Below are positions 1 through 7,936 of a stretch of 64,000 nucleotides of DNA, piece by piece. The notes beneath the pieces were generated by a model. The model had not been told where the DNA came from. It was given only the letters and a program-made list of their open reading frames with translations, and ran no database searches. The stretch comes from Stenotrophomonas sp. UBA7346. GTDB lineage: Bacteria > Pseudomonadota > Gammaproteobacteria > Xanthomonadales > Xanthomonadaceae. Every line of letters starts with the position of its first letter. The first letter of the stretch is position 1. Both the position numbers and the translations under genes were made by a program. Where the stretch lies: the NCBI GenBank assembly GCA_002471015.1, contig DKPB01000081.1, positions 729 through 64,728 on the forward strand, in the 5' to 3' direction.

Positions 1-45
1 CTCCCTTTACGGGAGAGGGGTCGGGGGAGAGGGTAGCTTCAGCCC
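1..45. repeat. REP-like palindrome at the left edge
   Basis: The first 33 bases carry a C/T-rich and G/A-rich inverted pair (CTCCC...GGGAG followed by GGGG and GGGAGAGGG). It resembles the CTCTCCCGCNNGCGGGAGAG family found again near 2895, 4165 and 24995. It lies just downstream of the acnD stop, so it may also act as a 3' stabilising or terminating structure. It is cut by the window edge. Confidence 0.5.
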
Positions 46-2661
46 TCAGGCAACCGAGCCCTCCAGGAAATCCTGCGCAAAGCGCTGCAACACGCCGCCG
101 GCCTCGTAGATCGCCACTTCCTCGTCCGAATCCAGACGGCAGGTCATCGGCACCTTCAGCACCTCGCCGTTGCGACGGGTAATGACCAGGGTCAGGTCCG
201 TGCCCGGAGTGCGCAGGCCGATGACGTCGTAGGTCTCTGTGCCGTCGATGCCCAGCGTGTTGCGGTTGGTGCCCGGCTTGAACTCCAGCGGCAGCACGCC
301 CATGCCGATCAGGTTGGTGCGGTGGATGCGTTCGAAGCCCTCGGCGGCAATCGCCTCCACGCCCGCCAGGCGCACGCCCTTGGCCGCCCAGTCACGCGAG
401 CTGCCCTGGCCGTAATCGGCACCGGCGATGATGATCAGCGGCTGCTTGCGCTCCATGTAGGTCTCGATCGCCTCCCACATGCGCATGACCTTGCCTTCCG
501 GCTCCACCCGCGCCAGCGAGCCCTGCTTCACGCTGCCGTCCTCGTTGCGCACCATCTCGTTGAACAACTTCGGGTTGGCGAAGGTGGCACGCTGCGCGGT
601 GAGGTGATCGCCGCGGTGGGTGGCGTAGGAATTGAAGTCTTCCTCCGGCAGGCCCATCTTGGCCAGGTATTCGCCGGCCGCGCTGGACAGCAGGATGGCA
701 TTGGACGGGGACAGGTGGTCGGTGGTGATGTTGTCCGGCAACACCGCCAGCGGGCGCATGCCACGCAGCGTGCGCTCACCGGCCAATGCGCCCTCCCAGT
801 ACGGCGGGCGGCGGATATAGGTGCTCTGCGGGCGCCAGTCGTACAGTGGGCTGACCTTCTCGCCATGCTCCACGCGCACGTTGAACATCGGGTTGTAGAC
901 CTTGCGGAACTGCTCCGGCTTCACCGCGGCCTTCACCACCGCATCGATCTCGGCATCGCTCGGCCAGATGTCCTTCAGGCGCACTTCCTTGCCGTCGGCG
1001 TCCACGCCCAGCACGTCCTTCTCGATGTCGAAGCGCACGGTACCGGCGATGGCATAGGCAATCACCAGCGGCGGCGAGGCCAGGAAGGCCTGCTTGGCAT
1101 ACGGGTGGATGCGGCCGTCGAAGTTGCGGTTACCCGACAGCACGGCCGTCGAATACAGGTCGCGGTCGATGATCTCCTGCTGGATCTTCGGGTCCAGCGC
1201 GCCGCTCATGCCGTTGCAGGTGGTGCAGGCAAAAGCGACGATGCCGAAGCCCAGCTTCTCCAGATCCGGCAGCAGCCCAGCTTCTTCCAGGTACAGCTGC
1301 ACGGCCTTGGAGCCCGGCGCCAGCGACGACTTCACCCACGGCTTGCGGGTCAGGCCACGCGCATTGGCGTTGCGCGCCAGCAGTGCCGCGGCAATCACGT
1401 TGCGCGGGTTGGAGGTATTGGTGCAGCTGGTGATGGCGGCGATGATCACCGCGCCGTCGGGCATCCGACCTTCGGCTTCCTCGCCCCGGCCGCTTTGCAG
1501 CTTGGCTTCGTCGGCGATGCCGCGCTCGGCCAGGTCCGACACCGGCAGGCGTTTGTGCGGATTGCTGGGGCCAGCCATGTTGCGCACGACGCTGGACAGG
1601 TCGAAACTCAGCACGCGCTCGTACTGCGCGGTTTCCAGCGCGTCGGCCCACAGCCCGGTGGTCCTGGCGTAGTTCTCGACCAGCGCCACCTGTGCCTCGT
1701 CGCGGCCGGTCAGGCGCAGATAGTCGATGGTCTGCTGGTCGATGTAGAACATCGCCGCGGTGGCACCGTATTCCGGGCACATATTGGAGATGGTGGCGCG
1801 GTCACCGATGGTCAGCGCGGCCGCGCCTTCACCGAAGAACTCCAGCCAGGCCCCGACCACACGCTCCTTGCGCAGGAACTCGGTCAGTGCCAGCACCACG
1901 TCGGTGGCGGTGATGTTCGGCTGCGGCTTGCCGGTCAGCTTGACGCCGATGATGTCGGGCAGGCGCATCCACGAGGCGCGGCCCAGCATCACGTTCTCGG
2001 CTTCCAGGCCACCCACGCCGATCGCGATCACGCCCAGCGCATCCACGTGCGGGGTGTGGCTGTCGGTGCCGACGCAGGTATCGGGGAAAGCTACCCCACC
2101 CTGCTGGTAGATCACCGGCGACATCTTCTCCAGATTGATCTGGTGCATGATGCCGTTGCCCGGCGGGATCACATCGACGTTCTCGAAAGCCAGCTTGGTC
2201 CAGTCGATGAAGTGGAAACGGTCTTCGTTGCGGCGGTCTTCGATGGCGCGGTTCTTGGCGAACGCGTCCGGATCGTAGCCGCCACATTCCACCGCCAGCG
2301 AGTGATCGACGATCAGCTGCACCGGCACCACCGGGTTGACCTTGGCCGGGTCACCGCCCTTGTCGGCGATGGCGTCACGCAGGCCGGCCAGGTCGACCAA
2401 CGCGGTCTGGCCGAGGATGTCGTGACAGACCACGCGTGCCGGAAACCAGGGGAAATCGAGGTCACGCTTGCGCTCGATCAGCTGCTTGAGCGAATCGGTG
2501 AGCGTGGCCGGGTTGCAGCGGCGCACCAGGTTTTCGGCCAGCACGCGCGCGGTATAGGGCAGCGTGGCGTAGGCGCCAGACTGGATGGCATCGACTGCGG
2601 CGCGGGCGTCGAAGTAATCGAGCGTGCTGCCGGCGAGGTGTTTGCGGTAATCGGTATTCAT
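46..2661 (-). CDS. acnD: Fe/S-dependent 2-methylcitrate dehydratase AcnD (aconitase family)
   Basis: Aconitase-superfamily enzyme of 871 aa. The [4Fe-4S] cluster cysteines are visible in SCTNTSNP and ACTTCNG, and the C-terminal swivel domain carries the GADYGQGSSRDWAAKG substrate-binding loop. In the methylcitrate cycle AcnD dehydrates 2-methylcitrate to a methylaconitate, which PrpF then isomerises. I chose AcnD over AcnA/AcnB because the gene follows prpB and prpC on the same strand and has AcnD-like length. The ATG at 2661 begins MNTDYRKHLAGSTLD, as family members do; the open frame runs 26 codons further upstream, but that stretch looks non-coding. No prpF is visible; it could lie beyond the left edge. 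A 312-bp repeat-bearing spacer separates this gene from prpC, so expression may be tuned apart from prpBC. Confidence 0.88.
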   Translation of the reverse strand: MNTDYRKHLAGSTLDYFDARAAVDAIQSGAYATLPYTARVLAENLVRRCNPATLTDSLKQLIERKRDLDFPWFPARVVCHDILGQTALVDLAGLRDAIADKGGDPAKVNPVVPVQLIVDHSLAVECGGYDPDAFAKNRAIEDRRNEDRFHFIDWTKLAFENVDVIPPGNGIMHQINLEKMSPVIYQQGGVAFPDTCVGTDSHTPHVDALGVIAIGVGGLEAENVMLGRASWMRLPDIIGVKLTGKPQPNITATDVVLALTEFLRKERVVGAWLEFFGEGAAALTIGDRATISNMCPEYGATAAMFYIDQQTIDYLRLTGRDEAQVALVENYARTTGLWADALETAQYERVLSFDLSSVVRNMAGPSNPHKRLPVSDLAERGIADEAKLQSGRGEEAEGRMPDGAVIIAAITSCTNTSNPRNVIAAALLARNANARGLTRKPWVKSSLAPGSKAVQLYLEEAGLLPDLEKLGFGIVAFACTTCNGMSGALDPKIQQEIIDRDLYSTAVLSGNRNFDGRIHPYAKQAFLASPPLVIAYAIAGTVRFDIEKDVLGVDADGKEVRLKDIWPSDAEIDAVVKAAVKPEQFRKVYNPMFNVRVEHGEKVSPLYDWRPQSTYIRRPPYWEGALAGERTLRGMRPLAVLPDNITTDHLSPSNAILLSSAAGEYLAKMGLPEEDFNSYATHRGDHLTAQRATFANPKLFNEMVRNEDGSVKQGSLARVEPEGKVMRMWEAIETYMERKQPLIIIAGADYGQGSSRDWAAKGVRLAGVEAIAAEGFERIHRTNLIGMGVLPLEFKPGTNRNTLGIDGTETYDVIGLRTPGTDLTLVITRRNGEVLKVPMTCRLDSDEEVAIYEAGGVLQRFAQDFLEGSVA

Positions 2662-2765
2662 GGCTGGCCTGTGAGGGTCTGGGCTTGCTGGTGTGCTTTG
2701 GGCTTTGCTCGCAGCTGCCTGCGATTGCATGAGCCACACAGCAACACATGGAACCAGTGGCTTCC

Positions 2766-2934
2766 CTTCTCCCGCTTGCGGGGGAAGGTGCCCGAAGGGC
2801 GGATGGGGGGAGCTCTTGCTCTCGCTTGAGCTCCAGCTTTGCTTCGCTTTTTCTACGGGCTTGAAGCGGGCTGTACGTGCTAGAAGCTTCCCCTCACCCC
2901 AACCCCTCTCCCGCGAGCGGGAGAGGGGCTTTGT
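2766..2934. repeat. Two REP-like palindromes in the prpC-acnD spacer
   Basis: The 312-bp gap between prpC and acnD holds two palindromic elements. One, near 2766-2811, reads TTCTCCCGCTTGCGGGGGAA followed by GGTGCCCGAAGGGCGGATG. The other, near 2889-2934, is built on CCCCTCTCCCGCGAGCGGG with its complement. The first type recurs inverted at 12085-12135; the second recurs at 4165 and 24982. No coding potential or clear promoter is seen in the rest of the gap. In an operon, such stem-loops can stop 3' exonucleases and give unequal gene dosage; that role is inferred here. Confidence 0.7.
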
Positions 2935-2973
2935 CTCGCTTGCGGGAGGTTATCCGCGAGCTTTCCGCGCGCT

Positions 2974-4131
2974 TTATGCGCGCTTGTCCAGCGGCACGAA
3001 GGTCTGGTCTTCCGGACCGGTGTAATTCGCGCTCGGACGGATGATCTTGCCGTCGATGCGCTGCTCGATGATGTGCGCACTCCAACCCGCAGTACGCGCA
3101 ATGACGAACAGGGGAGTGAACATCGCGGTCGGCACGCCCATCATGTGGTAGCTGACAGCGCTGAACCAATCCAGGTTCGGGAACATCTTCTTGATGTCCC
3201 ACATCACCGACTCCAGGCGCTCGGCGATGTCGTACATCTTCATGTTTTCCTGCTCGGCCGACAGCTCGCGCGAGACCTCCTTGATCACCTTGTTGCGCGG
3301 ATCGGACACGGTGTAAACCGGGTGGCCGAAACCAATCACCACTTCCTTGCGCTCGACGCGGGCCTTGATGTCGGCCTCGGCTTCGTCCGGCGTTTCATAA
3401 CGCTTCTGCACTTCGAAGGCGACTTCGTTGGCGCCACCGTGCTTGGGACCGCGCAGCGCACCGATGCCACCGGTGATGGCGCTGTACATGTCGCTGCCGG
3501 TGCCGGCGATGACGCGGCAGGCGAAGGTCGAGGCGTTGAATTCGTGTTCTGCGTACAGGATCAGGCTGGTGTGCATGGCCTTGACCCAGGACTCGCGCGG
3601 CTGCTCGCCGTGCAGCAGGTGCAGGAAGTGGCCGCCGATCGAATCATCGTCGGTCTCCACGTCGATGACCTTGCCGTTGTGGCTCCAGTGGTACCAGTAC
3701 AGCAGCATCGAGCCCAGCGAGGCCATCAGCTTGTCGGCGATGTCACGCGCGCCCGGGTGATTGTGGTCGTCCTTCTCCGGCGACACGCAGCCCAGCACGG
3801 AAACACCGGTACGCATCACATCCATCGGGTGCGCCGACGGCGGCAGCTCTTCCAACGCAGCCTTCACCGCTGCCGGGATGCCACGCAGCGCTTTCAGCTT
3901 GGCCTTGTAGGCGCGCAGCTCGGCCTTGTTCGGCAGCTTGCCGTGCACCAGCAGGTGGGCGATTTCCTCGAACTCGCTGGTGTTGGCCAGGTCCAGGATG
4001 TCGTAGCCACGGTAGTGCAGGTCGTTGCCGCTGCGGCCAACGGTACACAGGGCGGTATTGCCGGCAGCGGTGCCGGACAGGGCGACGGACTTCTTCGGCT
4101 TGAACGCGGGTGCGGCAGTGGATTCAGACAT
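2974..4131 (-). CDS. prpC: 2-methylcitrate synthase PrpC
   Basis: Citrate-synthase-fold enzyme of 385 aa that condenses propionyl-CoA with oxaloacetate to 2-methylcitrate. The catalytic triad is visible: His231 in GPKHGGAN, His270 in IGFGHPVY and Asp321 in FPNLDWFS. The HEFNAS motif before the first catalytic His is also present. The length matches PrpC and short type-II-like citrate synthases rather than the roughly 430-aa housekeeping GltA, and the position between prpB and acnD supports the methylcitrate assignment. The ATG at 4131 lies 94 bp after the prpB stop, and that gap contains a REP-like palindrome. Confidence 0.92.
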   Translation of the reverse strand: MSESTAAPAFKPKKSVALSGTAAGNTALCTVGRSGNDLHYRGYDILDLANTSEFEEIAHLLVHGKLPNKAELRAYKAKLKALRGIPAAVKAALEELPPSAHPMDVMRTGVSVLGCVSPEKDDHNHPGARDIADKLMASLGSMLLYWYHWSHNGKVIDVETDDDSIGGHFLHLLHGEQPRESWVKAMHTSLILYAEHEFNASTFACRVIAGTGSDMYSAITGGIGALRGPKHGGANEVAFEVQKRYETPDEAEADIKARVERKEVVIGFGHPVYTVSDPRNKVIKEVSRELSAEQENMKMYDIAERLESVMWDIKKMFPNLDWFSAVSYHMMGVPTAMFTPLFVIARTAGWSAHIIEQRIDGKIIRPSANYTGPEDQTFVPLDKRA

Positions 4132-4164
4132 GGTGTGAACCTCGATCAGATGCGGGATTTAGCT

Positions 4165-4203
4165 CCCCTCTCCCGCTTGCGGGAGAGGGGCTGGGGGTGA
4201 GGG
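4165..4203. repeat. REP-like palindrome between prpB and prpC
   Basis: CCCCTCTCCCGCTTGCGGG and its complement form a near-perfect stem, followed by the CTGGGGGTGAGGG tail shared by the copies near 2889 and 24982. It fills most of the short prpB-prpC spacer. The function is unknown; a stem between cistrons can modulate mRNA decay. Confidence 0.75.
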
Positions 4204-4225
4204 CCGGCAACTGCAGCCCCGTCAA

Positions 4226-5110
4226 TCACTTCTTCGCAGCAAACGTCTTGTCCAGGCTGCGCTCGAATTCGTGGTAGCCAATGCGGTCATACAGCTCCTC
4301 GCGGGTCTGCATGCTGTCCACCACATTACGCTGGTGGCCGTCACGACGGATGGCTTCGTACACGTTCTCGGCCGCCTTGTTGGCCGCGCGGAACGCCGAC
4401 AGCGGGAACAGCTGCATCGCCACACCGGCCGAGGCCAGTTCATCACGGCTGAACAGCGGCGTCGCGCCGAATTCGGTGATGTTGGCCAGCAATGGCACCT
4501 TCACCGCGTCGGCGAAGCGCTTATAGGTTTCCAGGTCGTAGGCCGCCTCGGCAAAGATGCCGTCGGCACCGGCTTCCACGCAGGCCAGGGCGCGCTCGAT
4601 GGCCGCGTCCACGCCTTCCATCTGGATGGCGTCGGTGCGGGCGATCAGGAAGAAATCCGGATCGGTCTTGGCATCGGCGGCAGCCTTCACGCGGTCAACC
4701 ATTTCACCCTGCGAGACGATTTCCTTGCCCGGGCGGTGACCGCAGCGCTTGGCGCCTACCTGGTCCTCGATATGGCAGGCAGCGGCGCCGGCCTTGATCA
4801 GCGATTTCACCGTGCGCGCGATATTGAACGCGCTGGGGCCGAAGCCGGTGTCGATATCCACCATCAGCGGCAGGTCGCAGACATCACTGATGCGGCGCAC
4901 GTCGATCAACACATCTTCCATCGTGTTGATGCCCAGGTCCGGCAGGCCCAGCGAGCCGGCAGCAACACCACCGCCGGACAGGTAGATGGCGCGGTAACCG
5001 GCGCGCTTGGCCAGCAGGGCGTGGTTGGCATTGATCGCACCCACCACCTGCAGCGGGGATTCGGCGGCCAGTGCGGCGCGGAAGGCAGCGCCGGCGGAAG
5101 AAAGACTCAT
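4226..5110 (-). CDS. prpB: 2-methylisocitrate lyase PrpB
   Basis: Isocitrate-lyase/PEP-mutase superfamily enzyme of 294 aa that splits 2-methylisocitrate into pyruvate and succinate, the last step of the methylcitrate cycle. The family signature KRCGH (within GAKRCGHRPGKE) carries the catalytic cysteine. VDIDTGFG and HIEDQ supply the acidic metal ligands. The start at 5110 is chosen because AGGAG precedes it by about eight bases and MSLSSAGAAFRAAL matches family N termini; an in-frame extension to 5149 is unlikely. It is the first gene of the prpB-prpC-acnD unit and diverges from the HTH-citrate synthase gene at 5233. Confidence 0.93.
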   Translation of the reverse strand: MSLSSAGAAFRAALAAESPLQVVGAINANHALLAKRAGYRAIYLSGGGVAAGSLGLPDLGINTMEDVLIDVRRISDVCDLPLMVDIDTGFGPSAFNIARTVKSLIKAGAAACHIEDQVGAKRCGHRPGKEIVSQGEMVDRVKAAADAKTDPDFFLIARTDAIQMEGVDAAIERALACVEAGADGIFAEAAYDLETYKRFADAVKVPLLANITEFGATPLFSRDELASAGVAMQLFPLSAFRAANKAAENVYEAIRRDGHQRNVVDSMQTREELYDRIGYHEFERSLDKTFAAKK

Positions 5111-5189
5111 GGGTTGGCTCCTGGCGTGTGGCTGGGCGGTGGCGAGCATGCCATTCCGCTGTGACGGTTAATCTGGCACCATCAGATGC

Positions 5190-5227
5190 ATTGATCAATC
5201 TTGATTCAATAAATCAACCTATTGAAT
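5190..5227. promoter_or_regulatory. Overlapping inverted repeats in the prpB / HTH-citrate synthase divergent promoter region
   Basis: This AT-rich stretch in an otherwise GC-rich region contains three nested palindromes. They are ATTGATCAAT at 5190-5199, TTGATT-N5-AATCAA at 5201-5217, and ATTCAATA-N8-TATTGAAT at 5204-5211 and 5220-5227. They end six bases before the ATG of the HTH-citrate synthase gene and about 80 bp upstream of prpB. The arrangement fits an autoregulatory operator for the divergent HTH protein, which could control both directions. The symmetry is read directly; the binding protein is inferred. Confidence 0.6.
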
Positions 5228-5232
5228 ACGCC

Positions 5233-6456
5233 ATGTCCGACGCCCTCGACCCTGAACTGATCCCCGCCAACGAAGCCTGTGCCCTGCTCGGCATCAGTGC
5301 CGCCACGTTGTATGCCTATGTCAGCCGCGGCCAGCTGAGCTCGCGGCCCGGCACGTCGGCGCGCAGCCGGGTGTACCTGCGGGCGGAGGTGGAACGGCTG
5401 GCGCAGCGCAAACGGGCCGGCCGTGGTGCCGAGCGCGGCGCGGCGCAAAGCCTGGATCGCGGCCTGCCGGTACTGGAAACCCGCATCTCGCTGATCCGCC
5501 CGGATGCGCCCTATTACCGTGGCCGTTCGGCCGTGGTCGCGGCGCAGGCCGGCGCCACGCTGGAGGACATCGCCCGCCTGCTGTGGGAGTGCGAGGAGCA
5601 GAATCCCTTCACCAGCACCGCCCTGCCCGCCTGGCCCGAGCGCATTGCCGGCCTGGCGCTGGACGCCAGCCTGCCGCCGGTGGAACGCACCATGGCCTGC
5701 ATCCCGCTGCTGGCCCTGGAGCAACGCCAGTCGCTCAATGCTGCTGCGCCGGTCCGGCGCGAAGTCGCCGCCTTGCTGCTGCGGCAGAACGCCGCCCTGC
5801 TGGTCGGCACCGCAGCGGACACACGGCCCGTGCACCGGCTGCTTGCCGATGCCTGGGTGCCGGGCGATGCGGCATTCGCCGAACTGGTGCGCGCGGCGCT
5901 GGTGCTATGCGCCGACCATGAACTGAATGTGTCCGCGTTTGCCGCGCGCGTGGTCGCCTCCACCGGCGCGCACCTGCATGCAACGGTGAGCGCGGGCCTG
6001 GCGGCGCTGTCCGGGCCGCGCCATGGCGGCGCCACCGCGCGCGCGCATGCCCTGCTGGTGGATGCCGAAGCCAGTGGCGCGCCAGCGGCCTTCATTGCTG
6101 AACGCTGGCGCCGCGGTGATGAACTGCCGGGTTTCAATCACCTGCTGTACCCCGAGGGTGATCCGCGCGGCGCGGAGGTATTGCGGCAGCTACGCGAACG
6201 CTGTGGCGATTCGCCGCGCATGCGCCATGTGGAAGCGGTGCTGGCGGCCACCGAGGAAGTCAGCGGCCAGCGGCCGAACATCGACGGCATGCTGGGGGCC
6301 ATCTGCTATGTCTACGAGTTGCCGGGCGCACATGCGCTGGTGATGTTTGCTACCGCGCGGCTTACCGGCTGGCTGGCGCATGCGTTGGAACAACAGGCGC
6401 TGGGCACCTTGATACGACCGCGTGCGCGCTATACCGGCTTGGCACCGAGGGGGTGA
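5233..6456 (+). CDS. HTH-citrate synthase fusion, candidate metabolite-sensing regulator of the prp operon
   Basis: A 407-aa protein. Residues about 9-55 form an excisionase/MerR-like helix-turn-helix (LIPANEACALLGISAATLYA, then a YLRAEVERLA helix). The rest is a citrate-synthase domain. Unusually for a regulator, the catalytic triad is kept: His264 (GPRHGGAT), His303 (GFNHLLYPEGD) and Asp351 (RPNIDGML), plus HELNVS at 229-234. The ATG at 5233 sits just after AT-rich inverted repeats and opens MSDALDPELIPANEA. The gene diverges from prpB. My reading is a transcription factor that senses a methylcitrate-pathway ligand (2-methylcitrate, propionyl-CoA or oxaloacetate) through a synthase fold. 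An active synthase with a vestigial HTH is the alternative. A name PrpQ comes to mind for such regulators, but I cannot verify it here. Confidence 0.8.
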   Translation: MSDALDPELIPANEACALLGISAATLYAYVSRGQLSSRPGTSARSRVYLRAEVERLAQRKRAGRGAERGAAQSLDRGLPVLETRISLIRPDAPYYRGRSAVVAAQAGATLEDIARLLWECEEQNPFTSTALPAWPERIAGLALDASLPPVERTMACIPLLALEQRQSLNAAAPVRREVAALLLRQNAALLVGTAADTRPVHRLLADAWVPGDAAFAELVRAALVLCADHELNVSAFAARVVASTGAHLHATVSAGLAALSGPRHGGATARAHALLVDAEASGAPAAFIAERWRRGDELPGFNHLLYPEGDPRGAEVLRQLRERCGDSPRMRHVEAVLAATEEVSGQRPNIDGMLGAICYVYELPGAHALVMFATARLTGWLAHALEQQALGTLIRPRARYTGLAPRG

Positions 6457-6462
6457 GCGTGT

Positions 6463-6800
6463 GCTCCCTCCCTTTTGCGCAGCAAAGGGGAGGGTTGGGG
6501 AGGGATAAGCTTTTGCGGCCTTTCCCGCATTGCCAGCTTCGCGGCTTACGCCGCTCCCACATCCGAACGGCGATGCGCTTCCGCCCCCTCCCTTTTGCGC
6601 AGCAAAGGGGGAGGGTTGGGGAGGGGTAAGCTTTTACGGCCCTTCCCACCTTGCCAGCTTCGCGGCTTACGCCGCTCCCACATCCGAACGGCGATGCGCT
6701 TCTGCTCCCTCCCTTTTGCGCAGCAAAGGGGAGGGTTGGGGAGGGGTAAGCTTTTGCGGCATTTCCCGCATCACCAGCTTCGCGGCTTACGCCGCTCCTA
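6463..6800. repeat. Three tandem ~120-bp REP-containing units
   Basis: Three near-identical units start at 6463, 6583 and 6704 (periods 120 and 121). Each begins CCCTCCCTTTTGCGCAGCAA followed by a complementary GGGGAGGG arm, then TAAGCTTTTGCGGC, and ends with CAGCTTCGCGGCTTACGCCG. On the minus strand the end reads GGAGCGGCGTAAGCCGCGAA, like GTAG/GTGG-headed REP elements of pseudomonads. The third unit runs into the 3' end of the BtuF-like gene and supplies its stop codon. The units fill the 341-bp gap between two convergent genes, and no coding sequence is seen in it. Confidence 0.85.
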
Positions 6801-7601
6801 CAAGGCCCCTGCCCGCTTCGACCATTGATCGATGATCTGCGCGATGGCCTGCACGCCATCGGTCAGCGCCGCTGGCCCGGGCTGCAGGATCAGCGGCGAC
6901 TTGATCTCATGCAGCTCGCCATCCCGCACCGCATTGATCGCCTCCCAACCGGGACGTGCCGCCACCCGCTCCGGGCGGAACTTCTTGCCGCACCAGGAAC
7001 CTATGATGATGTCCGGGTTGCGCGCAATCACCGGGTCGCCATCGGCAAGAATGCGCGCCTTGGCCAGCGGCTCGCGCGACAACTCCGGGAATACATCGAT
7101 TCCGCCGGCAATCTCCACCAGCTCCGCACCCCACTGGATGCCGGTGATGATGGGCTCATCCCATTCCTCGACATAGACGCGCGGGCGCTGCGGCAGCGTT
7201 GCCGCCTGCGCGGCTATTGCATCCAATCCGCGCTGCAATTGGTCGGCATAGGCGTTGGCACGCGCTGCCACCCCCACCAGCCCGCCCAGGCGGCGGATGT
7301 AATCGAGGATGCCGGCCACGCTGCGGTGGTTGGCAATCCACACCTCCACACCGTTACGGATCAGCTCGGCGGCGATATCGGCCTGGATGTCGGAAAAGCC
7401 AATCGCCAGGTCGGGCTTCAGCTTGAGGATCTCGCCGACTTTGGCGCTGGTGAAGGCACTGACCTTGGGCTTGTCGCGGCGCGCCTGCGGCGGTCGCACG
7501 GTGAAACCGCTGATGCCGACGATGCGGTCCTGTTCGCCCAAGGCATACAGCGTTTCGGTAGGTTCTTCGGTAAGGCAGACAATGCGACGCGGGCCGATCA
7601 T
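6798..7601 (-). CDS. Periplasmic-binding-protein-like (BtuF/FepB-type) protein
   Basis: A 267-aa protein of the helical-backbone metal-receptor class: RIVCLTEEPTETLYALGEQD at the N terminus, then VGISGFTVRPPQA, and KPDLAIGFSDIQADIAAEL in the first lobe. This is the pattern of cobalamin/haem/siderophore-binding proteins. It has no evident signal peptide from this start, so it may work in the cytoplasm or have lost export. The ATG at 7601 overlaps the stop of the upstream gene (ATGA), which fixes the start and implies translational coupling; longer in-frame starts are less likely. No permease or ATPase gene lies beside it. Its TAG stop lies inside a repeat element. The substrate is unknown; cobinamide/B12 is the usual annotation for this lineage. 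Confidence 0.75.
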   Translation of the reverse strand: MIGPRRIVCLTEEPTETLYALGEQDRIVGISGFTVRPPQARRDKPKVSAFTSAKVGEILKLKPDLAIGFSDIQADIAAELIRNGVEVWIANHRSVAGILDYIRRLGGLVGVAARANAYADQLQRGLDAIAAQAATLPQRPRVYVEEWDEPIITGIQWGAELVEIAGGIDVFPELSREPLAKARILADGDPVIARNPDIIIGSWCGKKFRPERVAARPGWEAINAVRDGELHEIKSPLILQPGPAALTDGVQAIAQIIDQWSKRAGAL

Positions 7602-7936
7602 GCGACGGCAAACTCCGTTGTATCGACGAAAACCGCCGGGGTATTCCATGGATGATGCGCGGCGATGGCGTGCAGCAAGCGCTGCAGGCGCTGTGCATCA
7701 CGTGCTATGCAGAACTCCAGCCGCACCGTGGGCTGCTGCACCCGTTCACCGCCCTGCCCCAGCACGCTGCGGGTGCCGGGCAGTACCCGGTACTGCTCAT
7801 CGGCAGCGCTCTCCCACATGCCCTCGGCGTAACCGCCTGCGGCAAGATCATCAACGGCAAGAATGCCCTGTTTCAGTCGCGCCAGATCCGCTGGCGGCAC
7901 GAATACGGTGATGCGGTAGACCGGCTGCAGCTTCAC
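7598..7936 (-). CDS. CutA/PII-like domain protein (YqfO/COG3323 type)
   Basis: A 112-aa protein. YRITVFVPPADLARLKQGI at the start and LLHAIAAHHPWNTPAVFV near the end match the small alpha/beta domain that is often annotated as NGG1p-interacting-factor 3-like and is inserted in YqfO/Nif3 proteins. It is likely a trimeric PII/CutA-like fold; no enzymatic residues are evident. It starts with GTG at 7936, overlapping the previous stop as GTGA, and its own stop overlaps the BtuF-like start as ATGA. The coupling suggests a shared function, possibly metal or cofactor handling, but this is inferred. Confidence 0.7.
   Translation of the reverse strand: MKLQPVYRITVFVPPADLARLKQGILAVDDLAAGGYAEGMWESAADEQYRVLPGTRSVLGQGGERVQQPTVRLEFCIARDAQRLQRLLHAIAAHHPWNTPAVFVDTTEFAVA

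Noticed and set aside
46..2739. acnD as the housekeeping aconitase (acnA)
   Set aside because: Operon context with prpB and prpC and the protein length fit AcnD better; the family alone would allow AcnA.
322..2829. Very long plus-strand open frame opposite acnD
   Set aside because: It mirrors the aconitase coding strand, is rich in His/Arg/Gln typical of antisense frames in high-GC DNA, and has no recognisable domain.
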